Of a stretch of DNA of 64,000 bases, positions 58,004-64,000 are shown piece after piece. The stretch is from Cycas panzhihuaensis (lineage: Eukaryota > Cycadophyta): positions 14,570,001 to 14,634,000 of the forward strand of contig CM041465.1 of NCBI GenBank assembly GCA_023213395.1. Reading direction: 5' to 3'. The notes under the pieces were generated by a model. The model worked only from the letters and a program-made list of their open reading frames with translations. It was not told where the DNA came from and did not search any database. The translations under genes and the position numbers were made by a program. Each line of letters opens with the position of its first letter. Position 1 is the stretch's first letter.

Positions 58004-59804
58004 AACTTTATTCTATAAAATATGTAAAGCCTATGTCGGCATTTCTTGCTTCTATCAAAGAAATTTGTAATAAATTGAATACTTTATGCAAACCTGCTTC
58101 TAGGGATGAGCTTGTAACAACCACTATTCGAGCTTTGCCTAAAGATTTCAATGGTTTCATCTCATTTATTACACGAGATGTCTCTGTTTTAGGCATGTTC
58201 TTCAACCAACTTGAGAGATTGTTACTTCAAGAGGAACAAATTTATGACAAAGAAAATGATGATGGAGTATCTACTTTAGGAGCATTCATGGTTAAGTTGA
58301 AGGCCAAGCAAAATTCCAAACCATCACTCACAAAATAGTTTGAGAATATGAACATTAGCACCTCAAAATCTAATGTCATTTGTTATTATTGTGGCAAGGT
58401 TGGCCACATAGCTCCTGATTGTTGAAAGAAGAAAGTCAAACTTTAGCGTACACATCAGTAGCAACCACATCAGCAACATCAGATGCAACAACAACCTCGT
58501 CAATAGTTCCAACAACAACAGTGGTTTTAGTAACAGTAATAGCACTATCCCCCTTGACCAAATCGAGGTGCATATCGAGGAGGTGAAAGAGGAAGGGGGG
58601 TTTCAGAGGTGACAATCAATGCCACACAAATCAATTTGCAGAAGTAGATAAGCTACTTTATGCTTTTCACGCATCTAATGTTGATCAAACTTGAATCATC
58701 GACTCGGGGGCATCACGTCATATGACTAGGAATGAAGAACTCCTTTATGACATCAAAGAAGGAAACAGTAAATCAGTAACATTTGGAAACAATGAATCAT
58801 TGTAGATTTCCAGTAAAGGCAAAGTTGTTTCATTTCATTCTTTGTTAAATCCTTCTTCAACATTTCTCAATGGTGATGCCTACTTTATTCCTTCCATGGA
58901 AAAGAGCTTAGTATTTGTTAGACAATTGGACAAGCAATAGATGAACATTTTTTTTAAAAATAGGAAATGTGTTATTAGTGACGAGCACGATCAGGTTGTA
59001 GTCATTAGTCATGAAGACCATGGCCTTAATAAGTTAGATGCAAATAATATAACTCTTGATTATGCTTACTCTATCACGAAATCATTAACAAAGATGCAAC
59101 TTTGGCATTATTGTCTAGGCCACCTGAGTTTAGATAATATCAAGTTGATGATAAATAAGAACATGGTGCACGGGCTTCCAAAGCTATATGGTTCAAAATG
59201 CCTTTTGAAGCATGTATAACAGGGACACAATATAGATTGCATTTTCCTAAAGACAAAGCATGGCATGCATCGTATCATTTACAATTGATACATTCTGATT
59301 TATGTGGACCTATGTCCACAACATCTTTTGGAGGAGCCTTGTACTCCATCTCTTTCATAGATGATTTCTCTCATAAAGTTTGAGTTTACTTCCTCAAATA
59401 AAAGTCTGAAGCATTCCAAAAGTCTAAGGAATTCAAGCTTGAAGTATAGAATGAATCTGGCTATACAATCAAAATTCTAAGGTCAAATAATGGAGGTAAA
59501 TTCACTTCAAAAGAATTCACTAAATTCTGCAAGGATAATGGCATCCAGAGATAGCTCATTATTCCACATACTCCTCAACAAAATAGAGTCTCCAAACGTA
59601 TGAACAGAACTTTGGCAAACAAAGCCAAAGTTATGATACATATAAAAGGACTTGCACGAGTATATTGGGCAGAAATATTCCACATAGCTACTTATGTGGC
59701 AAATCAAAGTCCTACTGCAGTAGTCACCGACATCACACCAGAAGAAGCCTGGTCTAGCAAAAATTCTATCATCAGTCACTTAAGGACATTTGGGTGCATT
59801 GCAT
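58004..59804 (+). repeat. Second copy of the 1.8-kb tandem duplication in D
   Basis: Starts AACTTTATTCTATAAAAT, matching 45512 in the first copy, and runs through gag, protease and integrase to TTTGGGTGCATTGCAT (59804), which matches the end of the first copy at 58003. The first copy is 45512-46402 plus 54115-54194 plus 57169-58003, also about 1.8 kb once E and F are removed. Confidence 0.87.
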
Positions 59805-60000
59805 ACATGCACATCCCCGATCAGAAAATATCTAAGTTAGACAAACATAGTCTAGAATGCATTTTTGTAGGCTATGCCACTCATAGTAAAGCTTACAAGT
59901 TGTATGATCCTATTGGGAAGAAAATACATCTCTCAATATATGTAATCTTTGTTGAAGAAAAACATAAGGAGTTAGAATCTGCATCCAACCAACCCCCTCT
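58004..60000 (+). pseudogene. Element D gag, protease and integrase, second copy
   Basis: Gag (58033-58338) has MSAFLASIKEICNKLNTL, TTTIRALPKDFNGFIS and QLERLLLQEEQIYDKENDDG, with an intact zinc knuckle CYYCGKVGHIAPDC at about 58382. The protease IIDSGASRHMTR at 58695 keeps its Asp. Integrase: CLGHLSLDNIKLMINKN, IHSDLCGPMSTTSFGGALY, FIDDFSHKV, then RSNNGGKF (second Asp now Asn) and TPQQNRVSKRMNRTLANKA, again with Lys at the catalytic Glu. The GCIAYMHIPDQ block leads on to the linker. Stops break the frame at about 59380 and 59530, among others. Confidence 0.84.
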
Positions 60001-61831
60001 TAGTAAAGGCAAAAAGATTGTTGAGGCTTTCCTTTCCTCTCAATCTTCCACATCATGTATATCATCTACACCAGCTGGATCGTCTACATCATCAAATACT
60101 ACTCCACTTGATCCTAGCACATCTTCTTTTGATCCATCACTTAGACTAGAAGACATTGAGATTCAAGTCACATCAATTAAAAAATTGCCCAAATGGTTTA
60201 CACAGACTATTCAATACAGCCAGATTATTGAAGGAAAATGTCTATCAAAATATAGGCAGCAAACTAATTATGCACTTATGGCTAAAATGATTTGTGTTGA
60301 TGAGCTTTCCACCTTTGAGAAGGCATATAAAAATGACAATTGGAAATCTACCATAGATTAATAAATCCATTATATTGAAAAATATGGAACATGGGATTTG
60401 GTAGAATTGCCTAAGCACAAACAAGCAGTCGGTTGGAAATAGGTCTATAAGACTAAATTCTATTTTGATGGTATACTTCAGTGCCAAAAGGCCTGACTTG
60501 TTGCAAAGGGTTTCAAACAAAAAGAATGCATTGATTATGAGAAGACTTTTGCACCTATTGCCAATATGAACACCATCAGACTTATCTTGGCCTTAACTGC
60601 TCAATGCAAATGGCCAGCTTATCAGATAGATGTGAAGAGTACCTTTCTCAATGGCGATATTCAGGAGGAGGTATGTCTAGAGTAACCTCTTGGTTATAAA
60701 GTACAAGGCAAGGAGCACTTGGCTTGTCACCTGAAAAAGACTTTGTATGGCTTGAAATAAGCTCCTCGTGTATGGTACTAAAAAATTAATGATTATTTTT
60801 TGAGACAAGGTTTTCATCGATTTATATCAAATCTTAACTTGTACATCAAAGTTGAGAAAGATTATGCTATCTTTATTGTCTTGTATATTGATGACTTAGT
60901 GATCACTGGTAATGACACTAAGATGATACAGATTCTCCGAGATGATTTGAAGAGAAGTTTCGAGATGATAGATCTGAAACTTCTACATTACTTTCTAGGC
61001 TTTGAGGTATGGCAACAGCCAGACTATATCTTCATATCCCAAGCAAAATATTCTTGGGACATTTTACAGTGATTTATGATGTATGACTGTAAACTAACAC
61101 CAACACCTATGGAGAATGGAACAAAGCTTATTCTTAATGAGGAAGTTGAACCTGCAGATCTCACTCTTTACTGGCAGTTGATTAGTAGCCTCATTTATCT
61201 CACTAGCACTCTGCCATAGATTTCATTTACAGTTGGGATTTGTTCTAGATATATGTCTCAACCCAATTAGAAACATTGGAATACAGCAAAACTCATACTC
61301 AAATACATCAAAGGAATACTGCAGCATGGCCTTCAATATGCACATAATAAGGATTTAGTCTTAGAAGGGTTCTCAGATTTTGATTGAGCAGGTTGTCAGG
61401 ATAACCTGAGATCCACCTCGGGTTATTGTTTTACCCTTGGTTTAGGAGTTGTTTCGTAGAGTTGCAAAAAGAAATCCAATGTTACCTTGTTCTCCACTAA
61501 AGCATAGTACAAATATGTTGTCAATGCAGCTTGTGAGGCTATTTGACTATGACAATTTTTTGGAGATCTTGCATCTGAGTAAAATCACCGCACCAAGATA
61601 TATTATGACAATCAAAGTATACTCAAGTTGGTAAATAATCCAGTATTTCATGCACAGACCAAGTATATCAAGGTCCATCATCACTTCATCAAAGAGCATG
61701 TGCAAAATGGTGATATCAACCTCGAGTACAGACCTACAGAGGAGCAAACAACAGATATCTTTACCAAACCTCTTTGTAGAGAAAACTTCATAAAATTTAG
61801 AGATAATCTTAGCATCCAACTAAACATTGTA
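60001..61831 (+). pseudogene. Element D reverse transcriptase and RNase H
   Basis: A Ser/Thr/Pro linker (STPAGSSTSSNTTPLDPSTS) precedes KRYRQQTNYALMAKM-like and EKAYKNDNWKSTID. RT then has LAQCKW-like, MDVKSTFLNGDIQEEV-like, LYGLK, VLYIDDLVITGND (intact YxDD at about 60883) and LLHYFLGFEVWQQPDYIF. RNase H (61180-61640) is broken, with RCQDN and STSGYCF-like pieces and NPVFHAQTKYIKVHHHF at 61640. The tail DIFTKPLCRENFIKFRDNL ends at about 61830, where the element stops before its purine tract and without a 3' LTR. Confidence 0.82.
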
Positions 61832-61847
61832 AACATAAGGTTTAATA
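61832..61847 (-). repeat. First 16 bp of the element H 5' LTR
   Basis: AACATAAGGTTTAATA is the inverted start of the family LTR (minus TGTTAAACCTTATGTT with one G-to-A change). It is followed by TGTAT (61848-61852), the partner of target copy CGTAC at 41424-41428. It marks the right end of the composite insertion. Confidence 0.68.
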
Positions 61848-62101
61848 TGTATTGCTTATAAGCAAGCCATAAGATATACCCCATTTAATCTAGTATATGG
61901 AGTAGAATCCATACTCCCTATCGAATTTTAGATACCTAGTTTAAGGATTGCCCTGACAGGTTGATTGAATGATACTGAATCTCTACGGGAATGTTTATGG
62001 CAATTAATCCAACTCAATGAAGATTGATAGAAATCAAGATAACCACAGGTAATTGAAAAGATAAAGCAAAAGGTGTTCAAGAATATGAAATCATACACAA
62101 A
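61848..62101 (+). pseudogene. Element G integrase, resumed
   Basis: The frame picks up as AYKQAIRYTPFNLVYGVESI, LPIEF-IPSLRIAL and LNEDxxKSR, then KIKQKVFKNMKSYTN. These are the C-terminal integrase blocks of Tat-like plant gypsy elements (YKTTIGxTPFxLVYGxEAVLPIE). It fits the end at 41428 exactly (FRT-AYK). It is cut by the start of element I. Confidence 0.8.
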
Positions 62102-62447
62102 TGTTTCCATACGCAGGATCTTTAACCATACACAACAGGCAACAAATAGAAATACAGAAAATAGGTGTGCAGTACACAGTATATATGTGGGAAACCCTTT
62201 TGGAAAAAAACCCACTACAAAAAGAATCCCTTATGGATCACTTGATTATTGCACAATGGATTGATACAATGATCTTCAAATATTGAATATACAAGGCCTC
62301 AAGGCATTTATACTCTCCCAAGAGGTATCACTCAATTAGGGTTGTGACTCTCTGAATAAGTCGCACCTTTTGGCTCCACACCCTTTCGCTTAATTAAACC
62401 ACATTAACATTAACTAAGTGGCTTAATAATTAACTTCCATGCTAACA
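62102..62447 (-). repeat. 3' LTR of element I (tentative)
   Basis: On the minus strand it starts TGTTAGCATGGAAG after a purine tract. By the plus-strand TGTTTCCATACGC it ends at about 62102, where the G frame is lost. The other LTR is outside the window, so the left boundary rests on TG and the break in G alone. It contains TATAAATGCC on the minus strand (about 62308), a possible TATA box. Confidence 0.65.
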
Positions 62448-62460
62448 TCCCCCCTTAATG
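62448..62460 (-). promoter_or_regulatory. Polypurine tract of element I
   Basis: The minus strand reads CATTAAGGGGGGAT, just before the LTR. Confidence 0.78.
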
Positions 62461-63370
62461 TGAATGTAGGGAACCTGCAACGTGTAGTAGGTGAATTATC
62501 ACGAAGGCTGAGACTATCCTGCAGCTTCTTTATCCTTGTCGATACATCCCCCCTCAAGGATAACATTGGTGAGTCTTAATCTGGTACGCATCTTTATGAA
62601 TGAATCTTTAGTGAGTGGCTTGGTGAACACGTCCATAAGTTGTAATTCACTCGGACAATAGTCGACCTGCAACTTTCTTGACTTGATCTGTTCACGAATG
62701 TAATGGTGCTAAATCTTTATATGCTTCGTACGTGTATGAAACTCTGGATTCTTCGACAAACAAATGGTACTTTGATTATCAACAAAGAGAAACAGATGTC
62801 CATTGGATACGCCAAGAAATTCCAAGAGACCTTGCAACCATACTACTTCCTTCACACCAGTACTGAGTCCTTGATATTCTGCTTCTGTAGAAGATAGCAC
62901 TATTGTCTGTTGCTTCTTTGACTTCCACGAAACAAATATATTGCCAATACTAAACATGTATCCAGTAGTGGACTTTTAGTTATTGGAATCTCCTCCCCAA
63001 TCAGCATCTGTGTAGCGATGCAACCTGATCTTCTCACCTCTGTGGTATTCAAGACCAAGATTGATTATCTCCTTCAGATATTTTAAAATCCACTTTGCTT
63101 CCACCAAATGAGGCTCCTGAGGATTCTACATGTAGCAGGAAACCAATCCAACAACGTATGCGATATTTGGCCTAGTATGAGTCAAATAGATGAGACTCCC
63201 TACCAACTAGTGATACTTAGTGCCATCTACAGAAGGTTGGGCCATGTCCTTCTACAACCTTGTGCCTTTTGCGCATGGTGTTGCAACATGTTTACAATGA
63301 GGCATTCCAATTCTCTCTAGTAAGTTCTTCACATACTATAATTGCAACAACATGATCATATCTTCTATCT
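62461..63370 (-). CDS. Element I RNase H (end of pol)
   Basis: On the minus strand, SWKSKKQQTIVLSSTEAEYQ, VKEVVWLQGLLEFLGV, FLFVDNQSTICLSKNPEFHT and RTKHIKI (62709-62957) are textbook copia RNase H, with its Asp and Glu residues in place. The region upstream, about 63000-63300, continues the RT-RNase H link (the family ADWGGD and YLTHTRPDI-like motifs, broken in places by stops). RNase H removes RNA from the RNA-cDNA hybrid. It is much better preserved than the equivalents in A, B and K. Confidence 0.8.
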
Positions 63371-63377
63371 TCCTAAT

Positions 63378-63986
63378 CTAAATGCCCAAGAAATAGTGAA
63401 GTTCCCTCAGATCCGTCATGTCAAATGAAGCTCCCAAATTGGATTTGACTTCGGTTATATCCTTGCCACGGTTACCGTCGATGATTAGATCATCCACATA
63501 CACCACATAAGCAACTACGAAAGTCCCTCTTCTCTTCACATATAGGTTTGAGTCGAGTTCTGAAATTTCAAAACCTTCAGCTTTCAACTTGACATCCATT
63601 TTCTCATACCAAGAATGAGGTGCTTGTTTCAGGCCATAGATTGACTTCTTCAGATGGCAAACAAGATGCTCCTAACCATCCTTAACGAATCGCGGAGGCT
63701 GCGACATGTATATCTCCTCCTTTAGATCCCCATTAAGGAATGTGAACTTAATGTCCATCTGGTATAACTCCCAATCTAACGCAGCTGCTAAGGAAATGAG
63801 TAAGTGAACTATTGTCATTCTAGATACTGGTGCAAACGTCTCCTCATAGTCAATTCCTTCTTTTTGTTTGAATCCCTGGGCAACAAGTCTAGCCTTGTAC
63901 TTGTCCACCTCTCCATCGAAGTGGAACTTTGTCTTATAGACCCACTTGCATCCTACAAGGTTCTTTGACAGAGGGAGTAGAACCAA
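63378..63986 (-). CDS. Element I reverse transcriptase (runs off the right edge)
   Basis: Two minus-strand frames cover it. 63672-63986 reads NLVGCKWVYKTKFHFDGEVD, YKARLVAQGFKQKEGIDYEE, TFAPVSRMTIVHLLISLAAA and YQMDIKFTFLNGDLKEEIYM. 63378-63599 reads DSNLYVKRRGTFVVAYVVYV followed by DDLIID and DLRELHYFLGI. The YVDD pair is intact. A short break between the frames (about 63600-63670) has a stop but keeps the LYGLKQAP-like sequence. The start is outside the window, so gag, protease and integrase are not seen. This is the least decayed RT in the window, so I is probably its youngest copia. Confidence 0.88.
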
Positions 63987-64000
63987 ATCCCATGTATCGT

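Noticed and set aside
59507-59779. 90-codon minus-strand frame
   Set aside because: Antisense to the D integrase.
1-64000. tRNA gene, CRISPR array, rRNA, snoRNA or bacterial operon
   Set aside because: The tRNA-like words found are retroelement primer-binding sites. No regular spacer array, no ribosomal sequence and no polycistronic gene order were seen.

Overview
The window reads as intergenic DNA from a plant with a large, repeat-rich nuclear genome, probably a seed plant. A gymnosperm-like genome is plausible but is not shown by the sequence. It is AT-rich and full of LTR retrotransposons at different stages of decay. Most primer-binding sites are TGGTATCAGAGC-type, complementary to plant initiator-Met tRNA, which is typical of plant Ty1/copia elements. 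I found no intact host gene, tRNA, rRNA, CRISPR array or bacterial-type operon. The only host-gene-like signal is a short decayed receptor-kinase fragment carried inside one retroelement. Element names (J, K, L, A-I) are labels for this report only.

Left block (1-14.5 kb): an old minus-strand Ty3/gypsy element (protease and RT at 1-1318, gag at 4020-4720) is split by J (1324-4019), a small non-autonomous LTR element with a perfect AAACT target-site duplication (TSD). K (4986-10271, plus) is a complete but decayed Ty1/copia element with two 208-bp LTRs. L (10509-14493, minus) is a non-autonomous LTR element with no recognisable pol. It carries a 287-codon unknown frame and an antisense lectin-receptor-kinase-like fragment.

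Middle block (15.6-34 kb): A is a minus-strand copia element with its 3' LTR at 15631-16212, pol at 16226-19648 and gag at 33331-33900. Its gag is split by B (plus, 19654-33325). B's own 5' LTR is split by C (plus, 19839-25842), the best-preserved complete copia in the window.

Right block (34.3-64 kb): G is a plus-strand Ty3/gypsy element with gag, several zinc knuckles, protease, RT, RNase H and integrase. Its integrase frame is split at 41428 and resumes at 61853. The 20-kb insert is a head-to-head composite of two related copia copies, H (minus, mostly lost) and D (plus). D has a 1.8-kb tandem duplication and carries two later insertions: E (46403-54114, complete copia of the same family) and F (54195-57163, a non-autonomous minus-strand element with gag but no pol, perfect AATAT TSD). 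A further minus-strand copia, I (62102 to the end), cuts G and runs off the window with a long, mostly open RT frame.

The genes do not form a host pathway. They are gag-pol polyprotein parts (capsid, protease, integrase, RT-RNase H) of separate elements, almost all disabled. The nesting gives a relative order of insertion: G, then H, then D, then the D duplication, then E and F; and A, then B, then C. The most interesting points are that copies D and E share replacement of the integrase catalytic Glu by Lys although the family went on transposing, the kinase fragment in L, the gag-only element F, the second gag-like domain inside G, and the inverted H/D composite.
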